DNA from: Flavobacterium daemonense
Lineage (GTDB): Bacteria; Bacteroidota; Bacteroidia; Flavobacteriales; Flavobacteriaceae
DNA: 64,000 nt
Direction: 5' to 3'
NCBI RefSeq assembly: GCF_007341385.1
Contig: NZ_VJYD01000014.1
Span: 62,001-126,000 of the forward strand
Part shown: positions 51,583-61,175 of the stretch, piece after piece
Layout: the number at the start of each line of letters is the position of its first letter
Numbering within the stretch: position 1 is the first letter of the stretch
The notes under the pieces: generated by a model
Database searches by the model: none
Told to the model about the DNA's origin: nothing
Seen by the model: only the letters and a program-made list of their open reading frames with translations
Program-made: the position numbers and the translations under genes

Positions 51583-52326
51583 TTAATATTGATTTGGGGT
51601 ATTTCCTCCTTCAGCAATTGCTTTCGCAGCTGAAGTTCCGATGCGTTTAACACCTAAACGAATCATTTCTATTGCATCTTCATATGATCTGACACCTCCC
51701 GCTGCCTTAACAGGCAATGGCGAAGCATTTTCTAACATTATAATAATTACGGGAATTGTAGCGCCATTTGGCAAATCATTTTCTGTTTGAAAAAAACCAG
51801 TAGATGATTTTACAAAAACAGAAGCATAATCGTCTTCTTTAAAATTAGAAACCACAACATTTTTAATCAAGGCAGAAAGCTGAATAATTTCTTTATCGGT
51901 TAAAGCAGCTGTTTCAATAATCCATTTTACTGTCTTATTATGAGCTAAACCTATTTGTGTTCCAATCAAAATTTCATTTTTGACTAGGGCAATTTCTCCA
52001 TTTTTGAAAGCTTGGTAGTTACAGACAAAGTCTAAATCGTCTGCACCATTTTCAATAGCTTCATTTGCTTCTTTGATTTTGGTTTCCAAATCTGATTTGC
52101 CTTCTGGAAAGTCAATAACAGTACCAACAAGAACAGGAGAATTAGCCTTCAAAATCATTTTTTTAGCCAAACTGACATATTCTGGCCGAATCATAATCAA
52201 TTTAAAACCTTCCTTGATCGCTTCTTTAATAGCTTTTTTTACAACAACATCATTTTTCGCTTCCGAAAGCCCAGCTTGCGAAGCAGTTTTTAGATACGTT
52301 GAATCAAGGAATTGCTTAATGTTCAT
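51583..52326 (-). CDS. deoC: Deoxyribose-phosphate aldolase
   Basis: DeoC cleaves deoxyribose 5-phosphate to acetaldehyde and glyceraldehyde 3-phosphate in deoxynucleoside breakdown. The 247-residue protein has the Schiff-base lysine K173 in VKSSTGFF and the second lysine K207 in VKAAGGVR. An upstream in-frame start at 52362 was rejected: it overlaps the -7 element and adds residues not seen in the family. remB follows without a gap, so the two are co-transcribed. Confidence 0.93.
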   Translation of the reverse strand: MNIKQFLDSTYLKTASQAGLSEAKNDVVVKKAIKEAIKEGFKLIMIRPEYVSLAKKMILKANSPVLVGTVIDFPEGKSDLETKIKEANEAIENGADDLDFVCNYQAFKNGEIALVKNEILIGTQIGLAHNKTVKWIIETAALTDKEIIQLSALIKNVVVSNFKEDDYASVFVKSSTGFFQTENDLPNGATIPVIIIMLENASPLPVKAAGGVRSYEDAIEMIRLGVKRIGTSAAKAIAEGGNTPNQY

Positions 52327-52351
52327 GATTTTATATTCTACCAGATCGGCA

Positions 52352-52359
52352 CAAAAATA
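52352..52359 (-). promoter_or_regulatory. -7 element of deoC-remB
   Basis: Minus-strand TATTTTTG, 25 bases before the deoC ATG at 52326. It probably drives remB as well. Confidence 0.45.
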
Positions 52360-52408
52360 CATTTTAAATTCAAAAAACAGTACTATTTACAAAGCTTCAT
52401 TTTAGGAT

Positions 52409-52432
52409 AATAAAAAACCCACCGAAGTGGGT
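52409..52432 (-). terminator. Terminator of the gcvH-vanZ unit
   Basis: On the minus strand ACCCAC pairs with GTGGGT around a TTCG tetraloop, followed by a T-run. Only two bases from the VanZ stop. Confidence 0.85.
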
Positions 52433-52434
52433 AA

Positions 52435-52827
52435 TTATATTCCTATTATTTTATCGATTTGCTTCCTTAAACCTATTGCCGAAAATACTCCGGCGGTTGC
52501 ACCAATCGTATTTGCTAAAATATCTGTTACATCAGGAGTTCTTGTAGTTGTCAACACTCCCTGAAGGATTTCGATTGTAATTCCAAAAAACATGGAAAAA
52601 ATAAACGAAATCAGATATGCTTTATAATCATTCGCATGCTGCCCTTTAAGTTCTTTTTTGAAAAATAGAATCCACGAAATTGTAAATCCGAAGTGAAAAC
52701 AAAAATGAACAATTTTATCTATGCTTGGAAAATTTACTACCGGAATATTACTCGAATTTGTCAAACAAAAATAAGTAATGATACCTGAACAGATAATCGC
52801 CCAAATTAAAAGAAGTTGTTTAGGCAC
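52435..52827 (-). CDS. VanZ-family membrane protein
   Basis: The 130-residue protein has four membrane segments and the VanZ pattern DKIVHFCFHFGFTISW and TPDVTDILANTIGA. VanZ-like proteins are named after a teicoplanin-resistance factor; their chromosomal role is unknown. I chose a GTG at 52827 as start, which overlaps the gcvH stop by 8 bases. A start at 52887 would overlap gcvH by 68 bases. A terminator with a TTCG loop follows. Confidence 0.82.
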   Translation of the reverse strand: MPKQLLLIWAIICSGIITYFCLTNSSNIPVVNFPSIDKIVHFCFHFGFTISWILFFKKELKGQHANDYKAYLISFIFSMFFGITIEILQGVLTTTRTPDVTDILANTIGATAGVFSAIGLRKQIDKIIGI

Positions 52828-53200
52828 CGATAAGTTGTTTGTAAGCTGCGTCAGACAATAATGAATCGATTTCCGATTTATCAGCAATTTTAATTTTAAT
52901 CATCCAACCTGCTCCATAAGGATCAGAATTTACAGTTTCTGGTGCACTTTCTAAACTATCATTGAAAGCAATAATTTCTCCTGTTAAAGGCAAAAATAAA
53001 TCTGAAACCGTTTTTACAGCTTCAACTGTTCCAAAAACCTCATCTTTATCTAATGTCTGATCTAAAGTTTCTACCTCAACATACACGATATCTCCTAACT
53101 CTTTTTGTGCAAAATGAGTAATTCCTACAGTCGCAACATCTCCTTCGATGCTAACCCATTCGTGATCTTTTGTGTACTTTAAATTTGCTGGTATGCTCAT
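52820..53200 (-). CDS. gcvH: Glycine cleavage system H protein
   Basis: GcvH carries a lipoyl arm between the P, T and L proteins of glycine cleavage. The lipoylated lysine is K63 in VEAVKTVSD. The 126-residue length is normal. It overlaps the vanZ gene by 8 bases and lies 85 bases after sprA. The other gcv genes are not in the window. Confidence 0.95.
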   Translation of the reverse strand: MSIPANLKYTKDHEWVSIEGDVATVGITHFAQKELGDIVYVEVETLDQTLDKDEVFGTVEAVKTVSDLFLPLTGEIIAFNDSLESAPETVNSDPYGAGWMIKIKIADKSEIDSLLSDAAYKQLIGA

Positions 53201-53240
53201 AATAGTATGTTTGAAAATTGATAATTTAATAATTAAGTCA

Positions 53241-53248
53241 CAAATGTA
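53241..53248 (-). promoter_or_regulatory. -7 element of gcvH
   Basis: Minus-strand TACATTTG, 40 bases before the gcvH start. No clear -33 TTG. It would separate gcvH from sprA. Confidence 0.4.
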
Positions 53249-53285
53249 ATAATCTTCTAATAAAATTTAGTTCAGAATTCTAAAT

Positions 53286-56200
53286 TTAATTTCCGAAATT
53301 ATATCTGAGCGTAAATCCCGATCTAATATTTGTAAGCGGGAAAGAAGTCGAAATAACTGCTTTTGAAAATGAATGATCATAATAAAATATGGCTGTCAAA
53401 TTTTTGCTGAAAGCATAATCTGCCGTTAATTTTAATGCCCAAATATTTTGTCCTGCTGCAAGTTGGTTATTATCATAATCTAAATAACGAACTAATGTTT
53501 GGTTATTTCTATATGAAAAATCTGCTTTTATATTGATGTCACTTTTAATAATTCCTGTTGGATTATCTGCTAATCGAGATGAAAAAATTACATCTTTAAA
53601 GCGGTAACCCGTTCCTATAACATACTCAACACCTTTTACCTCTGTCAGCAAATTATTGTCAAAACTCATTGACAATGCTCTGTCCCTCTTAATTTCAGTT
53701 AATAAGCGGAAAGAATTTTTCAGCTCAAAATCGACACGAATCAGCGGACTGAACTGCTCCACTAAATTGACATTTGACATAACTGTCTTGTTAAAGAAGT
53801 TTGTATTTACGTCTTGCCCGCTTGGATTCTCTAAATAATCAAAATTTGATCTGTATTGATTTACCGTGTAAGATGCTCTGTAATTATGCAATAATGAAAA
53901 ACGCTTAAATCTGTCTTTGAAATATTTATAACGCATCAACCCATTGTATTTTATACTCCAGTTTGGAATTGGGAAACTTCTAAAAATATCTGTTGAACTG
54001 CTTGACGCATTTCCTCCTGTATAAGCAGCTAAAAATGATGGCAGCAAAACAGCTTGGTTGCTTTTTGTGAAACCAATCGGATATCCTACATTGGCAGTGT
54101 AAACTGCGTAATTCGGATCTCCAGGTGCTGGGATTGGATTGTTGGCATCGCCATATCGTGGAATTGCAGCTCCTGCTCCATAATGTTCCTCCGCCAAGCG
54201 ATTTGCAATCACTAAACGATTATTTCTAAAATCATCAAAAGCCGCCGACACTGTCTCATTGCTTGTTGCAAAAGATGTTTTTATCAGTACAGTCGAGATT
54301 GAAAACATTCCGTAAGTGTAAGGAGACAATGGCATATAGTCACCATTCACAACGCTATATTGCTCTGATGAATTTCGAGAATAAGCACGATCCATATTCA
54401 AATCAATTGTCAAATCAGGAAACGGATTAACATTTGCAGTTACTTTTAAAATCTTGTTTGTAACCTGTGTAAAGTTTTGATTGAAATTTTCATAATTGGT
54501 TAACCATCCATTTTTTGCAGCTTCATAACGCACATCATCCTGACTTCCGAAAATAAATCCTAAAGTTGGTTTTGAAGTACCAAAGAAACCAACACTTGGC
54601 GTATAACCTGGTAATACGGTTCCGCTGTTTTTAGTAAAATTAACTTTAACATCTTTCAAACTTGTCAAAACTCCCATTAAACCATCATAAAACGGACTAT
54701 TATTTACAACTGGTTTTGCCGTTGTATTTACGATTTTCTCGCCTGGTTTTGGAGGTGCAGCTGGTTTAGGTTTGGCCGCTGTTTTTCCTCCAGGCATCAA
54801 ACCTAAATATTTATACAACTTATTCATCTCAAACGTTGACGACAATATGTTTGAATTTGCATTTTGAATCGTATTTCCTAAATTATAAGTAATTCCGTCA
54901 TCAGCAGTAAATTGAGATAAAGCTGTAGAGGAACGTTGCCAGCTATAATCTGCTGTATAAGTATATGCCGCTTTTACAAAACTTAAAACTGGAATTTTAT
55001 TTAACGGAATCTCGTAGTTCACTATGAATTGCTGCAAATGCTGATTTGGAATTCCTAAATCAAAATAATCGTCCCAAATATTAAAATCTTCTTTTGGTGT
55101 ATTATCTGCATTCAGATAATTTTTTACAATATTATTTGATGCTGCTGTGTAAGTCAGCTTTAAAGATTTGGTTACATTAAATCCAAAACCATATTGATAA
55201 TTAAAAGCAAAATTTCGTCTGTATAGCGGGTCAAGACCAATTCCTTCAACTTCAACCAGTCTGTATTGCTGACGATTGCTTTGTCTTAAAATATTCGTAT
55301 TGAAATTAATATTTGAAGGCAGATAATTAAAGTTAAAATCACTTAGCATTTTCCAATAATCACTTTTCTTCATGAATTTGTTTTGCTTGAAAGGAACAAC
55401 TTCTTTCGGCTGAAAAGTATAGGCATAATTTACAGCAGAATTTGACTGTTCATCCTTATAATCCTCTACTTCATAATCGTGGCGCGCTACTTGATTGTAT
55501 GATTGTGAAAATGTAAAATTTTCAATATCATAAACATGTGGTTTCTGCTCCGGAGCTCTATCTTTTCTAACACCAATAAAGTTAATGCTCTTGCGTTTTG
55601 TATAATCTACAGCACGAGTTCTAATATTATCTTTTTCAGCTGGATCTGTTGTTTCTCTTATCAGCTGATCTAATTTAATATCCTGATTAAATGGATCATA
55701 TTCTGGTGTAATCACTTCCTCGCCAATAGCATAATTGAAAGGCAAATTAATTCCCCATTTGTGAGGCATTAATTTTCCTAAGTTCATGTTTGTTACAATG
55801 TTGTACTGTTGAATATCCTCACGATCTCTTTCATTGGCACCTTGCTCAATTGATCCAAAACCAATTGTACTTTTCTTTCCAGTAGCTGATACCGTTGCAA
55901 AATCAGCCATATTGGTATCAACATTCAACAATGCCGCCATACCGCCTTTATTATCTAAATCAGACATACGAAGTTCGTTGAACCAAACTTCTCCCTTGAT
56001 GTCTTTGTGGTCTGCTTTGCTTTTTACTCCGACCATTAAATTTCGAACCAAACCAAAGTTAGGATTTCCTTTAATACCCAGTTTTAATTTACTGTCACCA
56101 TCACCTCCACTCGAAATCAAATCTGGATCATCATCAGGATAATATACTCCGTTGATATCTCTTTTTGGCGAATTAATATCTAAAGGCATTGCCTTGATTT

Positions 56201-59200
56201 TCATTCGAGTCAATAATTCAAGCGCTAAATCAATATTATTCTGTTCCATCCAAACCAAATCTGGACTTATAGTACAAGATCCTCCTGTTTGTGTAACTTT
56301 TAAAGGAATTTCGACTTGATAATAGTTCTGTGTAAAGTCATTACCAAAACGAATAAAACCAACCATTTCATCATCCAATAAATTTGTTTCATTTGGAAGT
56401 GATTCAGCATGCAAAAACATTTTCAGTTTTTTGTACTGACGCATATCGACACTTACGTTTTTGAAAACCGCTCTTGAATCTTGGTATTGTAATCCTGTTC
56501 CTCCAACACGAACTGCCAATGCCTGCTCGTTTTGATTGATTATTGTATTGTTGTTATAAAGTTGTTCTCGTTGAACACCTGGAGGAATAACATAGTTTAC
56601 TGGACATTTAGTTCCGTTTTCTTGAATATTAACGGCCGCAACATCAAACTGCGTTCCATCATCATCAGGATTTGTATCGTTCGCGTCAAGCGTACCGGTG
56701 TATCTTCTCCATTCACCTCTAACCAAATCCAGGGCCCCAAAACGAACCGTCATTTGATCATTAAAACCAGTCATAAACATACGCAAGAAACGAATAGATC
56801 TAAAATCACTTATGTTTCCAATAGTATTTTGAGGCTTAGCAACAGGAATTTTAAACTGAATCCACCTTGCAGTTGTAGTTCCGCCGTTTGGCAATTCGAC
56901 ATTAGTCACTTCACGAATATCTGTAATATAATTTGAACCAACCTGCATTCCCGGTTTTATATCGACACTATACTCGTAGTACGCATTAATCGTACTCATG
57001 GTGTTATCACGATTAATATCTTCTACATCTGGAAGTGTTGTTGAACCACGATTAGGATCATCAATACTAACTGCTGAGTTTCCTTCAACACCATTATATT
57101 TTTTATAACGATCCAGAACCCCTCCAGTAGTATTTAAATAATATTTGTAGTTGTCTGCAGCAGGATCTTCTTCGCCAGCATAATTTGTATAAATCGAACC
57201 TTCTTTAAAATCGGGAAGACCGTCTAAACCGACATCCTGATTTTTTCTGTTGTCAGGATTTGTGTCAAATGCATAAATTAAAGATTGAGAAGCTGGCACA
57301 TCTCCCCAAATAGGTTGCGGATTTACCATTACTTGATCTGGCCCTAAACCATTTTCATATTGCTTTCTTCCGTCTTTTAAAACATCTTCTGAGATTTCAC
57401 CTAAATTGAAATAAATTTTTCCTGTATTACCTCCAGGTGCTTCTCCATTTCCAACATATGGATCCAGAACCCAAAACTGAATGTATTCAACATTTCCTTG
57501 CTCGAAGTTCGTCGAGTTCAAAGAGCGCATAATTCCTCCAAAATTTGAAGATGGCGCAGTTGAACCAAAATTTGGGTTGTTGTTATAAGGCCCTCTATCT
57601 GATGGAAAATAAGTTAAATCTAAAGTATTAATTACTTGAATCTGACCTTGAGCAATATCTGTATTTGGATATAACTCTTTACTGTAAATTCGTCTAGTTG
57701 TGTTTAATGATAAATCATCATTTGAAATACCGTCAGGTTTTGAGGTGTAAAAAATTGGATCAATACTGTACCATGCTAATTTTGCACGTTTGTATCCGTA
57801 ATCTAATGTGTTTGAATTTGCATTAAACGTGTTGTCGTTTAGCGAATTTATAAATGGAGTTGAAGCCAAGCTCCACGCATATGCAGATCGCATATCAATT
57901 GTGGTCTGCGAACCTTCAAAATCATCGACATAAATAGTCGCTTCACCTTCAAAATCACTTGCTTTTGGCGCATCTGGCTTTAAAAAAGCTACTTCACCTC
58001 GAACAGAAAGGTTAGATGGAACATCGGTATCGATATTTGGAAGTTTGTTTACTAACCTCGTAAAAAATGGAACTTCGGTCGCATAATTTCCATTAAATCC
58101 AAATATTGTATTATTAACAGATTCCTGACCATAACTTGATTTTTGAGTAAATGGCTTTTCAGTCATTTTCAAATAGGTACCTCCAACAACAAATTTATCT
58201 GAAATTTTATGTTCGACATTGAATCCCATAAACCTTCGAGTCTGTTGGCCAAAGATTGAGTTGTTTTCTAACGAAACTTCAATAGGAGTATTTGACGCTT
58301 GCAGAGAAGGGTCTAAAATTTGGACTCTTCCTAATTGATAATCGACACTATAATCAATACCTTCAACTAATCTTCGTCCGGCCGCCATTACTACAACTGA
58401 ACCTTGAGGAACATTGAAAGCTCCAATCGGAATTCCATTGCTTCCTGAAGATTTGTATTTTCCTCTCAATAAAAATTTATTCTTGTCACTATCCTGTAAA
58501 GCTCCAGATTGTGTATTACGATACATGCTTCTAAATACATATTTCTGCTGGTTTGCGTTATACGTACTTGGATCATTATAGGTTTCTCCAGAACCTGCAT
58601 TCTGTAATTTTTTGAATATTAATTCTCCAAAAGGTTCTTTAGTAGTAAAAATAATTCGTCCGTTTGAAACATCAACAGTGATTCCTGGAAGATAATCGAA
58701 GAAACCGTCACCACCCGTCTGCGGATCATTATTGTAATTCAACCTATCTAAGTTAAAGACATTTAATAATGGCGTTTGATCAACTGTATTATCAGCTGTG
58801 GGATTTGCCGGAAAAGAAGTTCCAGTAACTGGAGTAATATAATTTATAGGAGATGGATCTGTGTATAAGATGTTCATTCTAAAATCATCCTGTTTGATCT
58901 GGTAAGCCTGTGGAATTTGATAAACGTTTTTCATCATCAAGTTCCAAACTGGATTCTGAACATTTGTCAAATTGCTTTTAAGCATTTTCAAAATCAAACT
59001 TTGTGTGATAATGGCTTGATTAGAATTGTTGCTTCCGGTAACAACTGTTGCATCAACTCCATCACTTCCAAATTCTCCAACTTGATAAATCTTCCCTCCT
59101 TCTGTATATTCATATGCAACAGCCAAAATCTCATCATTTGCAAGACGTTGCTGCAAGGAAATATATCCTAATTGCGGATTGAACGTAAATTCGTTTGCTG

Positions 59201-60503
59201 TTAATTTGCGGGCATTCTCTAATATAGAATAATCTGTTCCTTCACTAACGTTTGTATTATTAAATCCAGATTTGGCCGTAACGATTTCTCTAATATTCGA
59301 GTTTAAAAATGATCCGGGTTGGCCAATCGCTGCGGGATCATAGGCGTTATTTGAATTTTCAGAAGGTGAATCAACAGGTTTAGAAGGATTGAAGAATCCT
59401 GTAGTAGAACCAATAACCACTACTTCATTATCAGGAACATCACTCAAACGTCCTTCACCTAAATCCTGAAGCGCAATAATATTTCTAAGATTGTTGTTGG
59501 TTGTGCTAACTCGGTTTTGTTTATTAGTTACCCAGACTTCAATTCGTGTAATCTGAATTCGGCTGTTGATTACAGGGTAGCTTTTTAAAGAAGCATCATA
59601 TTTATCTCTAAAATACTGCGACAAGAAAAAGTGCCTGTCATTGTCATAATCCAATGCGTACAAATCAAAATTTTGAACTGTCCCACCTCCTTCGGCTACA
59701 ACACTCTTAGTTTGTGATTTTTGTTCTGAAAAAACTCCTGTAACTGTAGTTCGTCCAAACTGAAGTTGTGTTTTTACACCAAACAAACTTTGCGCACCAC
59801 GTATTAATGTACTATTTAACGGCATGCTGACGTTACCAACTTCAACTTTCTGAATAATATCATCTTCTGAAGGTGTGTAAGCAAGTTTAAATAAGTTCTG
59901 GAAAGCAAATGTTGATTGCGTATCGTAATTAGCATTTACTTCCAACCTTGTCCCTACTTTCCCCATTAAACTCATGCTGATTCGCTGATCAAAATCGAAT
60001 GTTAGACTCGATCTGTTTCTAGGTGAAAATGAAGGATTGTCTTGTTTTGTATAGCGTATACCAAGATCCATTTCAACCGAACCTGTAGGTTTTACGTCAA
60101 TTGTGTTGCTTCCAAAAATGCTTTCAAAAAAACTTGAATTAACATAATATCTTGGCAATAAATTCTTTTTAGCTGCTTCGCTTCCTGCTTTTTTACCGTC
60201 AATTGCATCGGCTTTTTTTCTGAAATAATCTCTTCGGGATTCTTTCAAAACTAATTCTTCGTACTCTTTTGGAGTCAAAATAATTGGGTAATTGACAGGG
60301 AAACCATCAACTGTGTTAGAATAAATATAGCGATCTGAAATTGGATCGTATTTGTATGCCGAAAGTATGCTTGGTGGATCTTTCAACTCCATTTTCCCTA
60401 CAGAAAACTGAGTTTTGGTTGTATCTTGTGTTGCCGGATTTACTTGCGATTGCAAAACATTACCGCAAAATAAAACCAGTAAAAGAATACAAATTTTACG
60501 CAT
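53286..60503 (-). CDS. sprA: Type IX secretion outer-membrane translocon SprA (Sov)
   Basis: The 2405-residue precursor has a signal peptide (ending LQSQ) and the full length expected of SprA. SprA forms the very large beta-barrel channel through which type IX cargo crosses the outer membrane; it is needed for gliding and secretion. Landmarks are VDDFEGSQTTIDMRSAYAW, the repeated LVEGIDYSVDYQLGRVQIL-type segment and a C-terminal SGFTLRYNFGN. A Pro/Lys-rich linker (AKPKPAAPPKPGEK) lies in the second half. It follows ruvA by 23 bases and probably shares a transcript with maeB and ruvA. Confidence 0.97.
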   Translation of the reverse strand: MRKICILLLVLFCGNVLQSQVNPATQDTTKTQFSVGKMELKDPPSILSAYKYDPISDRYIYSNTVDGFPVNYPIILTPKEYEELVLKESRRDYFRKKADAIDGKKAGSEAAKKNLLPRYYVNSSFFESIFGSNTIDVKPTGSVEMDLGIRYTKQDNPSFSPRNRSSLTFDFDQRISMSLMGKVGTRLEVNANYDTQSTFAFQNLFKLAYTPSEDDIIQKVEVGNVSMPLNSTLIRGAQSLFGVKTQLQFGRTTVTGVFSEQKSQTKSVVAEGGGTVQNFDLYALDYDNDRHFFLSQYFRDKYDASLKSYPVINSRIQITRIEVWVTNKQNRVSTTNNNLRNIIALQDLGEGRLSDVPDNEVVVIGSTTGFFNPSKPVDSPSENSNNAYDPAAIGQPGSFLNSNIREIVTAKSGFNNTNVSEGTDYSILENARKLTANEFTFNPQLGYISLQQRLANDEILAVAYEYTEGGKIYQVGEFGSDGVDATVVTGSNNSNQAIITQSLILKMLKSNLTNVQNPVWNLMMKNVYQIPQAYQIKQDDFRMNILYTDPSPINYITPVTGTSFPANPTADNTVDQTPLLNVFNLDRLNYNNDPQTGGDGFFDYLPGITVDVSNGRIIFTTKEPFGELIFKKLQNAGSGETYNDPSTYNANQQKYVFRSMYRNTQSGALQDSDKNKFLLRGKYKSSGSNGIPIGAFNVPQGSVVVMAAGRRLVEGIDYSVDYQLGRVQILDPSLQASNTPIEVSLENNSIFGQQTRRFMGFNVEHKISDKFVVGGTYLKMTEKPFTQKSSYGQESVNNTIFGFNGNYATEVPFFTRLVNKLPNIDTDVPSNLSVRGEVAFLKPDAPKASDFEGEATIYVDDFEGSQTTIDMRSAYAWSLASTPFINSLNDNTFNANSNTLDYGYKRAKLAWYSIDPIFYTSKPDGISNDDLSLNTTRRIYSKELYPNTDIAQGQIQVINTLDLTYFPSDRGPYNNNPNFGSTAPSSNFGGIMRSLNSTNFEQGNVEYIQFWVLDPYVGNGEAPGGNTGKIYFNLGEISEDVLKDGRKQYENGLGPDQVMVNPQPIWGDVPASQSLIYAFDTNPDNRKNQDVGLDGLPDFKEGSIYTNYAGEEDPAADNYKYYLNTTGGVLDRYKKYNGVEGNSAVSIDDPNRGSTTLPDVEDINRDNTMSTINAYYEYSVDIKPGMQVGSNYITDIREVTNVELPNGGTTTARWIQFKIPVAKPQNTIGNISDFRSIRFLRMFMTGFNDQMTVRFGALDLVRGEWRRYTGTLDANDTNPDDDGTQFDVAAVNIQENGTKCPVNYVIPPGVQREQLYNNNTIINQNEQALAVRVGGTGLQYQDSRAVFKNVSVDMRQYKKLKMFLHAESLPNETNLLDDEMVGFIRFGNDFTQNYYQVEIPLKVTQTGGSCTISPDLVWMEQNNIDLALELLTRMKIKAMPLDINSPKRDINGVYYPDDDPDLISSGGDGDSKLKLGIKGNPNFGLVRNLMVGVKSKADHKDIKGEVWFNELRMSDLDNKGGMAALLNVDTNMADFATVSATGKKSTIGFGSIEQGANERDREDIQQYNIVTNMNLGKLMPHKWGINLPFNYAIGEEVITPEYDPFNQDIKLDQLIRETTDPAEKDNIRTRAVDYTKRKSINFIGVRKDRAPEQKPHVYDIENFTFSQSYNQVARHDYEVEDYKDEQSNSAVNYAYTFQPKEVVPFKQNKFMKKSDYWKMLSDFNFNYLPSNINFNTNILRQSNRQQYRLVEVEGIGLDPLYRRNFAFNYQYGFGFNVTKSLKLTYTAASNNIVKNYLNADNTPKEDFNIWDDYFDLGIPNQHLQQFIVNYEIPLNKIPVLSFVKAAYTYTADYSWQRSSTALSQFTADDGITYNLGNTIQNANSNILSSTFEMNKLYKYLGLMPGGKTAAKPKPAAPPKPGEKIVNTTAKPVVNNSPFYDGLMGVLTSLKDVKVNFTKNSGTVLPGYTPSVGFFGTSKPTLGFIFGSQDDVRYEAAKNGWLTNYENFNQNFTQVTNKILKVTANVNPFPDLTIDLNMDRAYSRNSSEQYSVVNGDYMPLSPYTYGMFSISTVLIKTSFATSNETVSAAFDDFRNNRLVIANRLAEEHYGAGAAIPRYGDANNPIPAPGDPNYAVYTANVGYPIGFTKSNQAVLLPSFLAAYTGGNASSSSTDIFRSFPIPNWSIKYNGLMRYKYFKDRFKRFSLLHNYRASYTVNQYRSNFDYLENPSGQDVNTNFFNKTVMSNVNLVEQFSPLIRVDFELKNSFRLLTEIKRDRALSMSFDNNLLTEVKGVEYVIGTGYRFKDVIFSSRLADNPTGIIKSDINIKADFSYRNNQTLVRYLDYDNNQLAAGQNIWALKLTADYAFSKNLTAIFYYDHSFSKAVISTSFPLTNIRSGFTLRYNFGN

Positions 60504-60526
60504 ACAATTCGTTTATGTTAATTGAG

Positions 60527-61108
60527 TTACAAGCTTTTTAAAGCTCTTTTTATGATGGTTTCTGCTGTAGCTTCTGGATCTTCTTTTACAATTTTCTCCA
60601 CTACTTTTTCAGAAGCTTTTCGAACAAATCCTAAAACTTCCAAAGCAGATAACGCTTCATCTCTATTTGTATTGTTTTGTACTGCTGAAACTTCATCTAA
60701 ATCGTACAACTTTAACACTTTTTCCTTTAAATCAAGTATAACGCGTTGAGCAGTTTTGCTTCCAATTCCCTTTATTGACTGGATAACTCCTACATCTCCA
60801 GATGCAATTGCATTTATAATCTGTTTTGGTTCTATCGAAGAAAGCATTGTTCTTGCGATATTAGCACCAATACCAGAAACAGACAATAACATTCTGAATA
60901 TTTCACGTTCTGATTTTTCGGCAAAGCCATATAAAGTATGCGCATCTTCTTTAATTTGAAGATGCGTATACAATTTTATAAAATCAGCATTAGGAATTAG
61001 CGAGAAAGTATGCAAAGAAATATTTACATGATATCCTACTCCGCCACAATCAATTACAACGTCTGTGGGATTTTTTTCAACTAGTTTTCCTTGCAAATGT
61101 GCTATCAT
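60527..61108 (-). CDS. ruvA: Holliday junction helicase subunit RuvA
   Basis: RuvA binds four-way junctions and loads the RuvB motor. The 193-residue protein has the N-terminal OB domain (MIAHLQGKLVEKNPTDVVID), the two helix-hairpin-helix motifs VSGIGANIART and IKGIGSKTAQR, and a C-terminal domain. Normal length. It lies 67 bases after maeB and 23 bases before sprA. Confidence 0.95.
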   Translation of the reverse strand: MIAHLQGKLVEKNPTDVVIDCGGVGYHVNISLHTFSLIPNADFIKLYTHLQIKEDAHTLYGFAEKSEREIFRMLLSVSGIGANIARTMLSSIEPKQIINAIASGDVGVIQSIKGIGSKTAQRVILDLKEKVLKLYDLDEVSAVQNNTNRDEALSALEVLGFVRKASEKVVEKIVKEDPEATAETIIKRALKSL

Positions 61109-61175
61109 ATATATTATTTATAGTACCAAATATAAGTAAAAATAAGACACTATTAATCTCATTTTACAATAGGAA

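Noticed and set aside
53286..60503. sprA as a frameshift or assembly fusion of several genes
   Set aside because: A single uninterrupted frame, a signal peptide and a family-typical length argue that it is one natural gene.
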